Shown here: positions 7,380-14,537 of the stretch, piece by piece
How the letters are laid out: every line of letters begins with the position of its first letter
Position numbering within the stretch: position 1 is the first letter of the stretch
From: Alphaproteobacteria bacterium UBA1002
Lineage (GTDB): Bacteria > Pseudomonadota > Alphaproteobacteria > Rickettsiales > UBA998
Length of the DNA: 17,143 bases
Assembly: GCA_002291845.1 (NCBI GenBank)
Contig: DBAU01000031.1
Coordinates: 1 to 17,143 of the forward strand
Direction of reading: 5' to 3'
Translations under genes and position numbers: made by a program
Notes under the pieces: model-generated
Databases searched by the model: none
Seen by the model: only the letters and a program-made list of their open reading frames with translations
What the model was told of the DNA's origin: nothing

Positions 7380-7907
7380 ATGTCACATTCGTACATACGC
7401 GTTACCTCGGAACCCGCCCTTTACGTTCAGGATCAACGTTTTGACTGCACACTTGGGCGTAGCGGCTTTTCGGCCCATAAAGTGGAAGGCGATGGGGCTA
7501 CCCCCGTGGGTGAGTTCGCATTAATTGAGGGTTATTACCGCCCGGATCGCATAGCATTGCCGGCCACCTCCCTGCCAATGCACGCCATCACGCCGGACAT
7601 GGGCTGGTGCGATGACCCGGCACACCCCGCCTATAATATGCGCATTACTCTGCCCTTTACCGGTTCGCATGAAGTACTATGGCGCGAGGATCATTGTTAT
7701 GATCTGTTTTTGGTCATTGGTTACAATACAGAGGCACCTGTACCCGGCAAGGGCAGTGCCATCTTTCTGCATCTGCTGCATGATGATGGTCGCCCCACCG
7801 CTGGCTGTGTCGCCGTAAGCCGGGAAACGTTGCTTGCGCTACTGCCCGCGCTCAGCACCAAAAGCACAATTGCACTTGGTGCATGCGAAGGCTTGTCATC
7901 GCGCTAG
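7380..7907 (+). CDS. L,D-transpeptidase (YkuD) family protein without signal peptide
   Basis: YkuD-domain proteins form 3-3 cross-links in peptidoglycan, attach proteins to it, or in some cases hydrolyse or modify other amide bonds. The 175-residue protein is nearly all catalytic domain: HKVEGDGATPVGEF at 33-46, LGYN-like 'VIGYN' at 112-116, GSAIFLHLL with His131, and the TAGC motif with nucleophile Cys143 followed by VAVSRETL. The family motif is usually S/T-x-G-C, so the active site looks intact. It belongs to the short cytoplasmic-looking COG3786-type group; no signal peptide or membrane segment is visible at the N-terminus (MSHSYIRVTSEPA), so how it would reach the periplasm is unclear. 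The ATG at 7380 lacks a strong ribosome site. dapD follows 36 bases later in the same direction. The enzyme class is confident; the in-vivo substrate is not. Confidence 0.88.
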   Translation: MSHSYIRVTSEPALYVQDQRFDCTLGRSGFSAHKVEGDGATPVGEFALIEGYYRPDRIALPATSLPMHAITPDMGWCDDPAHPAYNMRITLPFTGSHEVLWREDHCYDLFLVIGYNTEAPVPGKGSAIFLHLLHDDGRPTAGCVAVSRETLLALLPALSTKSTIALGACEGLSSR

Positions 7908-7920
7908 AGATTGCTATGGT
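7893..7920 (+). promoter_or_regulatory. Candidate promoter of dapD inside the end of the transpeptidase gene
   Basis: TTGTCA (7893-7898) and TATGGT (7915-7920) are spaced by 16 bases; they match five of six and four of six consensus bases. The -35 lies within the last codons of the transpeptidase gene. If used, dapD can be transcribed independently of its upstream neighbour. Confidence 0.35.
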
Positions 7921-7930
7921 GCGCTCGATT

Positions 7931-7937
7931 AGGGGAG
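7931..7937 (+). promoter_or_regulatory. Ribosome binding site that fixes the dapD start
   Basis: AGGGGAG sits six bases before the ATG at 7944. It rules out an earlier in-frame start at 7911, which would add eleven residues unlike the DapD family. Confidence 0.75.
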
Positions 7938-7943
7938 CACACC

Positions 7944-8798
7944 ATGTCGGCATTACAGTCCATTATTGAAAAATCCTGGGAGGATCGCGCATCCATTGGT
8001 GCGGCGACGCAAGGCGATGTGCGCGAAGCGGTCGAACAGGTCATGGGCCAGCTGGATGCAGGGGCGCTACGTGTGGCAGAAAAAACCGCCAAGGGCTGGA
8101 AAACACACGAGTGGGTAAAAAAAGCTGTTCTTCTTTCATTCCGGCTCAATCCGATGGAACGTTATGCGGGCGGACCGGCTGCAATCGGTAAAGAAACCTA
8201 CTGGTATGACAAAGTACCCTCGAAATTTCAGGGCTGGGGCGATGATGATTTCCGCAATGCGGCCTTTCGCGCTGTGCCGGGCGCCATTGTTCGTCATTCA
8301 GCCTATATTGGTAAGGATGTCGTATTGATGCCATCTTTTGTGAATGTGGGAGCCCATGTCGGCGATGGAACCATGATTGACACATGGTCTACGGTGGGTA
8401 GCTGCGCCCAGATTGGCGCGCATTGCCATATCTCCGGGGGGGTCGGTATCGGAGGGGTATTAGAGCCTTTGCAAGCCAATCCGGTGATTATTGAGGATCA
8501 CTGCTTCATCGGCGCGCGGTCGGAAATTGCTGAAGGCGTTATTGTTGAAGAAGGCGCCGTGATCTCGATGGGCGTCTATCTTGGCGCCTCAACACGCATT
8601 ATCGACCGTGACTCTGGACAGGTCTATAAAGGGCGTGTGCCTGCTTATTCCGTGGTGGTGCCCGGCAATCTCTCCGGGAGTCCGCTGCCCGACGGCGGTG
8701 CGGGTCCATCCCTTTACTGCGCGGTGATCGTAAAACGCGTTGATGCACAGACGCGCGCGAAAACCGGCATCAACGAGCTACTTCGCGGCGTGGAATAA
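7944..8798 (+). CDS. dapD: 2,3,4,5-tetrahydropyridine-2,6-dicarboxylate N-succinyltransferase
   Basis: DapD transfers succinyl from succinyl-CoA to tetrahydrodipicolinate, in the succinylase branch that leads to meso-diaminopimelate and lysine, in the cytoplasm. The 284 residues from the ATG at 7944 match the family length. An alpha-helical N-terminal domain (1-110) contains 'FRLNPM' and 'GGPAAIGKETYWYDK'. The rest is a left-handed beta-helix of hexapeptide repeats (about 112-225), with 'SFVNVGAHVGDGTMIDTWSTVGS' broken by conserved Asp146, and ISGGVGIGGVLEPLQ, then FIGARSEIAEGV with Glu194. The 48-residue spacing of Asp146 and Glu194 equals that of the proposed catalytic pair in mycobacterial DapD (Asp141/Glu189). 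The C-terminal 'PGNLSGSPLPDGG' segment is also typical. The gene follows a peptidoglycan-type transpeptidase and ends 14 bases from the convergent DUF4340 gene. Confidence 0.97.
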   Translation: MSALQSIIEKSWEDRASIGAATQGDVREAVEQVMGQLDAGALRVAEKTAKGWKTHEWVKKAVLLSFRLNPMERYAGGPAAIGKETYWYDKVPSKFQGWGDDDFRNAAFRAVPGAIVRHSAYIGKDVVLMPSFVNVGAHVGDGTMIDTWSTVGSCAQIGAHCHISGGVGIGGVLEPLQANPVIIEDHCFIGARSEIAEGVIVEEGAVISMGVYLGASTRIIDRDSGQVYKGRVPAYSVVVPGNLSGSPLPDGGAGPSLYCAVIVKRVDAQTRAKTGINELLRGVE

Positions 8799-8812
8799 TC
8801 CCTGCAGGTTCA

Positions 8813-9823
8813 TTACGGCTGCGCAGTTTCTTTTGCGAATGTATCCGTACGCATACGAAACTGCGTCATAATATATGGCGCGAAGCGGTACGCCCAGCCT
8901 TGAGTGCGCAGATTGATGGCCTCAGCTTCTTTTTGTACCTCTGCGGGCGCATCTTCTGCGGCTTCTGCATGGACTACCACCCACCGCTGAGTATCATCTG
9001 GTGCATCACTACTGAAGCGAAAATGCACATGCATCCCATCAAACGTCTGTACCGTGGTGACATCACGTGAAGAACTGGACAAGGCTTGGGCAGATTGCAC
9101 ATCAACCAGATTGAGGTGGGAATAAATTCTGGGAAGGGTATTGAGCTGATAATCCACAGCCTGGCTTTTTTGTGGAGTCGCTGGCATTACGGTAAACGAT
9201 GCCTCTGCGGCATCACGATGGAGCGAGAGTGTTTCTCCATTTCCGTGCTCAAACACCACGCCACGGATACGCTCCTGCGGAATATGCAACACCTCTTGGC
9301 GAACCCATTGCTTAAGATCCGCACTTGGCTGCAAACGTCCGCGTACTAACCAGGTCTGCGCATCAAAAGGATAGCGGGCATAGGTCGCCTGACGACGTTC
9401 TGATGTTTTGCCAAGCAGTACCTCACCCATCACTCCCTTTGCGGTGGAAAGGGTCACCTGAATCGCGTGAAGATCATCCAGATTTAATGTCGGATGATTT
9501 TCTTCTCTGGCCGTTTTCTTCTCGAGCAATGTAGCCTGTGAGAGATCCAGCAAAAAGGCACGTAGACGAGCCATATCCACGGGGTAATTCTGCATCTCAG
9601 GAAGCACCCAGCGTGCATCCTTTTCTTGTTTCATGACCACCGTACGTGGTCCATTCTCAATCAGGATCTCCGTCAAGGCATCCAGTTTCTTCTCTAATCC
9701 CGGAATCAGCGCGCTGCCTGCTTTCTCATCTTGCGACTGAGAGGGCTGCTCCACAGACCATGCGGTGAGCGCCAGACCACATGCCACCAGCGTGAGAAAA
9801 AAAGATTTTCGGGAAATATACAC
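8813..9823 (-). CDS. DUF4340-containing protein, last gene of the Gld-type ABC operon
   Basis: The protein has about 336 residues with one hydrophobic segment near the N-terminus (FFLTLVACGLALTAW) followed by a Gln/Ser-rich linker, so it is probably anchored in the inner membrane with its bulk outside. The body resembles DUF4340 proteins, which regularly follow GldG-like genes: 'WVLPEMQNYPVDMARLRAFL' and the 'LLGKTSERRQATYARYPFD' region are characteristic. No catalytic motif is visible. The start is not ATG: TTG at 9826 and GTG at 9823 are adjacent in frame, and GGAG lies four and seven bases before them, which favours GTG. It begins about 20 bases after the GldG-like stop, so it is translated as part of the same unit. 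Role unknown; probably a periplasmic partner of the ABC complex. Confidence 0.78.
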   Translation of the reverse strand: MYISRKSFFLTLVACGLALTAWSVEQPSQSQDEKAGSALIPGLEKKLDALTEILIENGPRTVVMKQEKDARWVLPEMQNYPVDMARLRAFLLDLSQATLLEKKTAREENHPTLNLDDLHAIQVTLSTAKGVMGEVLLGKTSERRQATYARYPFDAQTWLVRGRLQPSADLKQWVRQEVLHIPQERIRGVVFEHGNGETLSLHRDAAEASFTVMPATPQKSQAVDYQLNTLPRIYSHLNLVDVQSAQALSSSSRDVTTVQTFDGMHVHFRFSSDAPDDTQRWVVVHAEAAEDAPAEVQKEAEAINLRTQGWAYRFAPYIMTQFRMRTDTFAKETAQP

Positions 9824-9844
9824 CAATGATCTCCGTTGAATGAC

Positions 9845-11671
9845 TTAGCTGCGCTTCATACCAAGCCGCCGGGGCAACCAGAAACCTGCAAACAGGACAA
9901 ACAATGGGATCAGCCCCACATGGATAAGTTTTAATCGGGTGCCCAGCGCCTCAATTTCCTGACGCAGTGTATATTGTAGCTGGCGTAACTCTCGACGGGT
10001 ATCCACCATAACATCACGGAAGGAATCCAGTTGCTTCTGCTGCTCTTGTGTAAGAAACGCTGCACCGTTTTCATCAGACTGCAGCTCGGCGATCTGTGCT
10101 TCTGCCTCGCGAAGACGCTGACGAAGCGACTCCTCTTTATCGCGGAAACGCTCCTCAGCGGCACGGCGCAAACGGTCCACAACCACAAACCGGCGATCCT
10201 CTGTGGTGCGTGTACGCAGGCTAAGCAGTCCAGAATCTCCACTGAGGTAATCAATCGCATTTAAAAGAAAGGCACCATTATCCGAGCTCGGTGTGAGCAA
10301 GGTGGCCCCAAACGCCTGCTGTTTTTGCACCCAGAACCCGTCACGCAGAAAATCCGTGTCAGCAACCACGATAAAACGTCCGGGTTTTTGTGTACGGGCT
10401 AAGTGTTCTTTGCCCGTCTTATCGCTGAAGGCGCTCTTAAAGATGCCTTCGACCCGTGCCGCCAGTGTTAAGGGATTCTCTGAGGGGGTTGGCCTTTCCA
10501 AGAGCAATGAGGGATTCTCTCTTGAGAACAACAGCTTTTCTTTATCAACAAGGAAAGCAGCCTCACCTGTGGTTATCAGTGGAGTCAATTTAACCGCTGC
10601 CTCTTCTAACGGCTCCACTATGCCAACACTGGGCATCACCATCGTATTTAGCTGCGCAGTGAGCACATCACGCTGATTAAAGTTCACCGGCTTTTTCAGC
10701 AAAAGCCAGCTTATATTCGGGGCCGCACCCAGCGAAGATACATCCTCACCCGCAGCCACTTGAATTGCGGCTTCCACATCTCCTGCAACAAATTGTTCAT
10801 CCAGACGTACGCCCCAGCGAGAAAGTAGGGGCTCTAGTGAAGAACGTTTTTCGGCCACATCCTCCACTTCTGTGTAAGGATCAACAAGAAAAATGGCACT
10901 CCCTCCGCGCATCATGAACTGATCAATCGCATAGAGCGTCTGATCGCTTACCAAGCTCGGATGCGCCACCACGAGCACATTTACATCCTTGGGAATTTCG
11001 GTGACGTCCACCTTCAGCACGTCAAGATCAAAGAACTCATCCATCTGTTCATAGATTGCCCAGGGACCTTTACCAGCCATCAGTGACTGGGTTGTTCCAC
11101 GCATGGGAAGCCAGCTCAATAAGCCCACTTTAGAACGCTTCGCCTGACGTAGGCGATCAATCAGACGCGTGATATCATACTCAATAAACGCCTGGCGGTC
11201 GGGAGTCAGAAAAGCAAGGGTTTGCGTATTATCCAGGGCGTTACTGATCGTAAGGCCGAAGAAAAGTTTCTTTCCCGCTGTATCAATGGCGACACCCCGT
11301 ACGCCCTGACTTACTGCCAGATCTTCTGCTTCGCTGAAAGGTTCAGGATTAATGATCTCCAGGCGCAGTTTCCCTTGCGAGAGGGCTGCATACTCTTTCA
11401 GCAACCCCTTGATACGCTGGGCATAATTTTGAATGGCAGGATACCCATTGGCCGTTTTCTCAGTGTAAAACATGCGCACTGTCAATGGCTCATCCAAGGC
11501 AGAGAGCACCTGCTTAGTCCCCTCGGAAAGAGTGTAGAGATGATGCTCTGTCAAATCGAGCCGATGCCCCTCAAGCAATCGATTGGCGACCAAATTCACC
11601 GTCACAAAAATTATAACGGCCAAAAGCATCAGGTAGAGCGGTGAAGCGCTGTCAGACCGTCGGTGCATCAT
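9845..11671 (-). CDS. GldG-like ABC transporter auxiliary protein
   Basis: The 608-residue protein resembles GldG/COG3225, the auxiliary component of 'gliding-motility-type' ABC systems. It has a membrane segment at about 13-31, a long extracytoplasmic part with the opening 'RLDLTEHHLYTLSEGTKQVL' typical of the family, the ABC-auxiliary region (about 170-420, including 'VLVVAHPSLVSDQTLYAIDQF' and 'GGSAIFLVDPY'), a charged coiled-coil stretch (about 505-575, rich in Glu/Arg/Gln), and a C-terminal membrane segment (LIPLFVLFAGFWLP) ending in basic residues. I start it at ATG 11671, because GAGG overlapping the stop of the upstream permease lies five bases before it; ATG at 11668 is equally possible and a TTG at 11698 is unlikely. 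The tight spacing means translational coupling with the permease. In Bacteroidetes the GldAFG complex is tied to gliding; elsewhere its substrate is unknown. Confidence 0.85.
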   Translation of the reverse strand: MMHRRSDSASPLYLMLLAVIIFVTVNLVANRLLEGHRLDLTEHHLYTLSEGTKQVLSALDEPLTVRMFYTEKTANGYPAIQNYAQRIKGLLKEYAALSQGKLRLEIINPEPFSEAEDLAVSQGVRGVAIDTAGKKLFFGLTISNALDNTQTLAFLTPDRQAFIEYDITRLIDRLRQAKRSKVGLLSWLPMRGTTQSLMAGKGPWAIYEQMDEFFDLDVLKVDVTEIPKDVNVLVVAHPSLVSDQTLYAIDQFMMRGGSAIFLVDPYTEVEDVAEKRSSLEPLLSRWGVRLDEQFVAGDVEAAIQVAAGEDVSSLGAAPNISWLLLKKPVNFNQRDVLTAQLNTMVMPSVGIVEPLEEAAVKLTPLITTGEAAFLVDKEKLLFSRENPSLLLERPTPSENPLTLAARVEGIFKSAFSDKTGKEHLARTQKPGRFIVVADTDFLRDGFWVQKQQAFGATLLTPSSDNGAFLLNAIDYLSGDSGLLSLRTRTTEDRRFVVVDRLRRAAEERFRDKEESLRQRLREAEAQIAELQSDENGAAFLTQEQQKQLDSFRDVMVDTRRELRQLQYTLRQEIEALGTRLKLIHVGLIPLFVLFAGFWLPRRLGMKRS

Positions 11672-11678
11672 GGATTCC

Positions 11679-12410
11679 TCATTTGCGCTTCGCGTCAACT
11701 ACCAACAGGTTCATGACGAGCCAGAATATAATCAGTGACACAAAGTAAAACAGGCTTCGATATTCAATAATCCCCTGAGCAATATCACTGAAATGCGTTA
11801 ACATGCCAAAAAGACTGATGGTTTCGACCACTGGCTGGGGCAACCAGCCTTCAAAAAACGAGATGACCAGCTGGAAACCCGCCAGGGTAAATACCAGACA
11901 AACCGCCAGCCCCAACACAAACGCAATCACTTGGTTACGGGTGGCGGCCGATAAGCATGCGCCCATCGCTAAATAGCCACCAGCAAGTAATAAACTTCCC
12001 AGATAGCTGGCCAAAATCACGCCATTGTCAGGATTACCGAGATAATTTACCGAAATCCATAGCGGCATCGTCAGGCCCAAGGCAAGGCTGGTGAAGGTCC
12101 ATGCCGCAAGGTACTTTCCCAAGACCCATTGCCACACTGGAACGGGAAGGGTCATGAGTAATTCGAGCGTTCCTGAGCGGCGTTCTTCCGCCCAAAGACG
12201 CATGGTAAGCGCAGGAATCAAAAACAAATAAAGCCATGGATGCCAATTAAAAAACGGCATCATATTAGCTTTTCCACGCTCAAAAAAACCATCCACAAAA
12301 AACGGAAAAGCGTTTGCGGCCACCAGAAAAACGGCAATAAACACATACGCAATCGGTGTCTGGAAATAACCCAGTAACTCTCGTGTAAAGATTGCGCGTA
12401 GACCGTGCAT
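11679..12410 (-). CDS. ABC-2 type permease, GldF-like
   Basis: An integral inner-membrane protein of 243 residues with about six hydrophobic segments (roughly 18-37, 55-70, 98-120, 131-154, 160-182, 217-238). Between the second and third lies 'LWAEERRSGTLELLMTLPV' (72-90), the conserved cytoplasmic loop of ABC-2/GldF-type permeases that contacts the ATPase. The ATG at 12410 comes one base after the stop of the ATPase gene, and AGAGAGG within the end of that gene is its ribosome site, so the two are coupled. The stop overlaps the ribosome site of the GldG-like gene. With the ATPase it should form the translocating core; the ABC-2 family mostly exports or moves lipids, polysaccharides or peptides, but no substrate can be named. 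Confidence 0.9.
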   Translation of the reverse strand: MHGLRAIFTRELLGYFQTPIAYVFIAVFLVAANAFPFFVDGFFERGKANMMPFFNWHPWLYLFLIPALTMRLWAEERRSGTLELLMTLPVPVWQWVLGKYLAAWTFTSLALGLTMPLWISVNYLGNPDNGVILASYLGSLLLAGGYLAMGACLSAATRNQVIAFVLGLAVCLVFTLAGFQLVISFFEGWLPQPVVETISLFGMLTHFSDIAQGIIEYRSLFYFVSLIIFWLVMNLLVVDAKRK

Positions 12411-12411
12411 G

Positions 12412-13371
12412 CTATGGCCTCTCTTCTACCGAGCTTGCCAGTGCAATAAACACCTCATCCAGGCTTCCACTGTCGGTTTGCATGGTTTCTACTTTCCATT
12501 TCTGAACATGGGCGAGCTGGCTAACTTCTGCAATATCAACCGCACGAGCAGTGGGATAGAGGCGATATTCGCAGCGCTTCTCATTAGCAGTTAAAAGCTC
12601 CACCTCGCGAACGGACGAAAGCTTGAGCAGGGAATCACGCACGGCCTCATCGCCCGCACCACGTAACTGTAAACGAAGACTACCGTAGCGGGTGGATCGC
12701 TCCAGCAATTCCTGTGGCGTCCCATCGCAGACAAGACGACCACCCGCGATAATGATGGCCCGGCTACAAACTGTCTCGACTTCTTCCAGAATATGCGTAG
12801 AGATGATGATCGCCTTATCTTTTGCCATGGCGCGGATAAGGCGCCTAACCTCCTGCTTCTGCAGCGGATCCAGGCCATCTGTTGGCTCATCAAGTATGAG
12901 CACAGGGGGATTGTGTAAAATCGCCTGCGCCAACCCAACACGGCGCTTAAATCCTTTAGAGAGCGTATCAATTGACTGATCCAGCACCGTCTGTAATTCC
13001 AGCTGGCGCGTCACGACCTCCATACGCTCACGAAGATTCGCCCGCGCCATACCACGCGATTGCCCTACGAATTTAAGCAACTGACGCGCGGTGAGATCGC
13101 TGTAAAGGGGGGCCCCTTCCGGCAGATACCCGATATGTGCCCGCGCTTCATAAGGCTGGGATTCACTATTTGCACCCATGATCGCCACGTACCCAGCGCT
13201 TGGCTTGAGAAAGCCAGTCAACATGCGCATCGTTGTCGTTTTTCCGGCACCATTGGGCCCAAGAAAGCCAAGGACCTCTCCCCGTTTCACACTCAGGTCT
13301 AAAGACTCGACGGCAACAAAGTCACCAAAACGCTTGGTGAGTCCGGACGCTTGTAACCACAGGTCGCTCAT
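12412..13371 (-). CDS. ABC transporter ATP-binding protein, GldA-like
   Basis: The ATPase subunit of the operon, 319 residues, cytoplasmic. All nucleotide-binding motifs are intact: Walker A GPNGAGKTT at 38-46, Q-loop region near LPEGAPLY, signature LSKGFKRRVGLAQ at 137-149, Walker B VLILDEP at 157-163 with DGLDP, and the switch His193 in STHILEE. A C-terminal extension of about 100 residues after the nucleotide domain is usual for this exporter class (compare GldA/CcmA). It is the first gene of the unit (ATPase, permease, GldG-like, DUF4340). Its ATG at 13371 has only a weak GATGGTG-type site. A candidate promoter lies just upstream. Confidence 0.95.
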   Translation of the reverse strand: MSDLWLQASGLTKRFGDFVAVESLDLSVKRGEVLGFLGPNGAGKTTTMRMLTGFLKPSAGYVAIMGANSESQPYEARAHIGYLPEGAPLYSDLTARQLLKFVGQSRGMARANLRERMEVVTRQLELQTVLDQSIDTLSKGFKRRVGLAQAILHNPPVLILDEPTDGLDPLQKQEVRRLIRAMAKDKAIIISTHILEEVETVCSRAIIIAGGRLVCDGTPQELLERSTRYGSLRLQLRGAGDEAVRDSLLKLSSVREVELLTANEKRCEYRLYPTARAVDIAEVSQLAHVQKWKVETMQTDSGSLDEVFIALASSVEERP

Positions 13372-13398
13372 TGGAACACCATCTTTTTGTGAAACTGC

Positions 13399-13426
13399 TA
13401 TCTAGCAAGGACAGCATGCTTGTCAA
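13399..13426 (-). promoter_or_regulatory. Candidate promoter of the Gld-type ABC operon
   Basis: On the minus strand a perfect -35 hexamer TTGACA (13426-13421) overlaps the stop codon of the upstream phosphatase gene. TAGATA (13404-13399), a weak -10 (three of six), follows after 16 bases, about 28 bases before the ATPase start at 13371. Confidence 0.42.
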
Positions 13427-13920
13427 GCCATTGTCTCACCGTCAACATCACCATGCACCAGACGCGCAAGAATCCCATCGCAGCCGCGCTCAATAAGGCG
13501 TAGCGTCTCCACAAATCCTGCTATCGTCCCATAATATGGATCCGCCACTTCCGCGGGTCGGGTTATGCCTGCATAGGGCAGAAACAACTGTACTTTATGC
13601 CCAAATAGCGCCGGGGCACGGCGGCGCAGGATGGCTTCATGCCCTGTATCAAGCGCCAGCAGCAGATCAAAACGCTCAAAATCCTCTGTCGAAACCTGGC
13701 GTCCCACGAGGTGCTCCATGGCATAGCCGGCCTCTCGCGCGACCTGACATGAACGCGGATCTGGAGCTGCGCCGACATGATAATCATGCGTACCGGCCGA
13801 ATCCACCTCCAGCGGCAAGGATAAACCGCTGGTTGCTGCTTTGTGACGTAGCACAGCTTCCGCCGTAGGAGAGCGGCAGATATTGCCTGTACACACAAAA
13901 AGAATTCGCGTTTTCTGCAT
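13423..13920 (-). CDS. Low-molecular-weight protein-tyrosine phosphatase
   Basis: LMW-PTPs remove phosphate from tyrosines, in bacteria often those of capsule or exopolysaccharide kinases; some act as arsenate reductases. The 165 residues from ATG 13920 match the family size. The P-loop is at the N-terminus: VCTGNICRS with nucleophile Cys10 and Arg16, directly after a hydrophobic strand. The general-acid loop is ADPYYG with Asp127 and two tyrosines, the form typical of true tyrosine phosphatases rather than ArsC. SAGTHDYHVG (41-50) is also characteristic. I prefer 13920 to an ATG at 13941 because GGGGA lies about ten bases upstream and the family starts close to the P-loop. No kinase or polysaccharide gene is nearby, so its target is unknown. 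It is divergent from thpR; the 77 bases between them must hold both promoters. Confidence 0.93.
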   Translation of the reverse strand: MQKTRILFVCTGNICRSPTAEAVLRHKAATSGLSLPLEVDSAGTHDYHVGAAPDPRSCQVAREAGYAMEHLVGRQVSTEDFERFDLLLALDTGHEAILRRRAPALFGHKVQLFLPYAGITRPAEVADPYYGTIAGFVETLRLIERGCDGILARLVHGDVDGETMA

Positions 13921-13997
13921 GAGGCTTATATCCCCGATCATAACGGAATTGGCAAAGAAAACTTACCTCACGGTGCTAAGGAAAGGACAATCCGAAT

Positions 13998-14537
13998 ATG
14001 GATTCTTCACCAACCCTTCGCCTGTTTGTTGCCCTATCACTGGAAGAGGAAACGACACAACGTTTGATCATGCATCATACGGAACTGCCCGCTGTACAAT
14101 GGACTCCCGCCGAGAATTTACATCTAACCCTGCGCTACATTGGCCAGACACCCTCCCGCAAGGTAGGCGACGTGCAGCAGGCACTTACCCACATCAACTT
14201 CTCCACTTTTACCTATGACATCACCCGTATGGATTGCTGGCAGGGGAGCATCCTACATGCGTCCGTTGTTCTCGCTCCGTCGCTGAGGCGTCTTTATCAA
14301 ACAGTCGAACATGCACTCAGCGCGGCGGGTATCGCGCCCGAAACACGGGAATTTCACCCACACATTACGTTGGCGCGGGCCAAAAAAGCTTCACACGAGG
14401 CACATATTTTGGACTGGCTAGCAGCGCGCCAACACCTGTCGATACAAGCACAAGCAACAAGACTTCATCTTTACTGGTCTCATCGAACGGCACGGGGATT
14501 AACCTACGATCCACTTTTTACCGTGACCGCCGAATAA
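13998..14537 (+). CDS. thpR: RNA 2',3'-cyclic phosphodiesterase
   Basis: ThpR (LigT-like, 2H phosphoesterase family) opens 2',3'-cyclic phosphate ends of RNA to 2'-phosphomonoesters; older work found a reversible 2'-5' RNA ligase activity. The 179-residue protein carries both HxT motifs: HLTL at 42-45 and HITL at 122-125, about 80 residues apart, as the family requires, with the typical opening 'LRLFVALSL' and 'YIGQ' after the first motif. GGAAAGGA lies about ten bases before the ATG. The last 20 bases overlap antisense with the end of mnmC. Cytoplasmic. Confidence 0.95.
   Translation: MDSSPTLRLFVALSLEEETTQRLIMHHTELPAVQWTPAENLHLTLRYIGQTPSRKVGDVQQALTHINFSTFTYDITRMDCWQGSILHASVVLAPSLRRLYQTVEHALSAAGIAPETREFHPHITLARAKKASHEAHILDWLAARQHLSIQAQATRLHLYWSHRTARGLTYDPLFTVTAE

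Noticed and set aside
8813..13371. Gliding motility operon
   Set aside because: Only the ABC-type components are present, no other gliding or type 9 secretion gene is seen, and these components occur widely in non-gliding bacteria.
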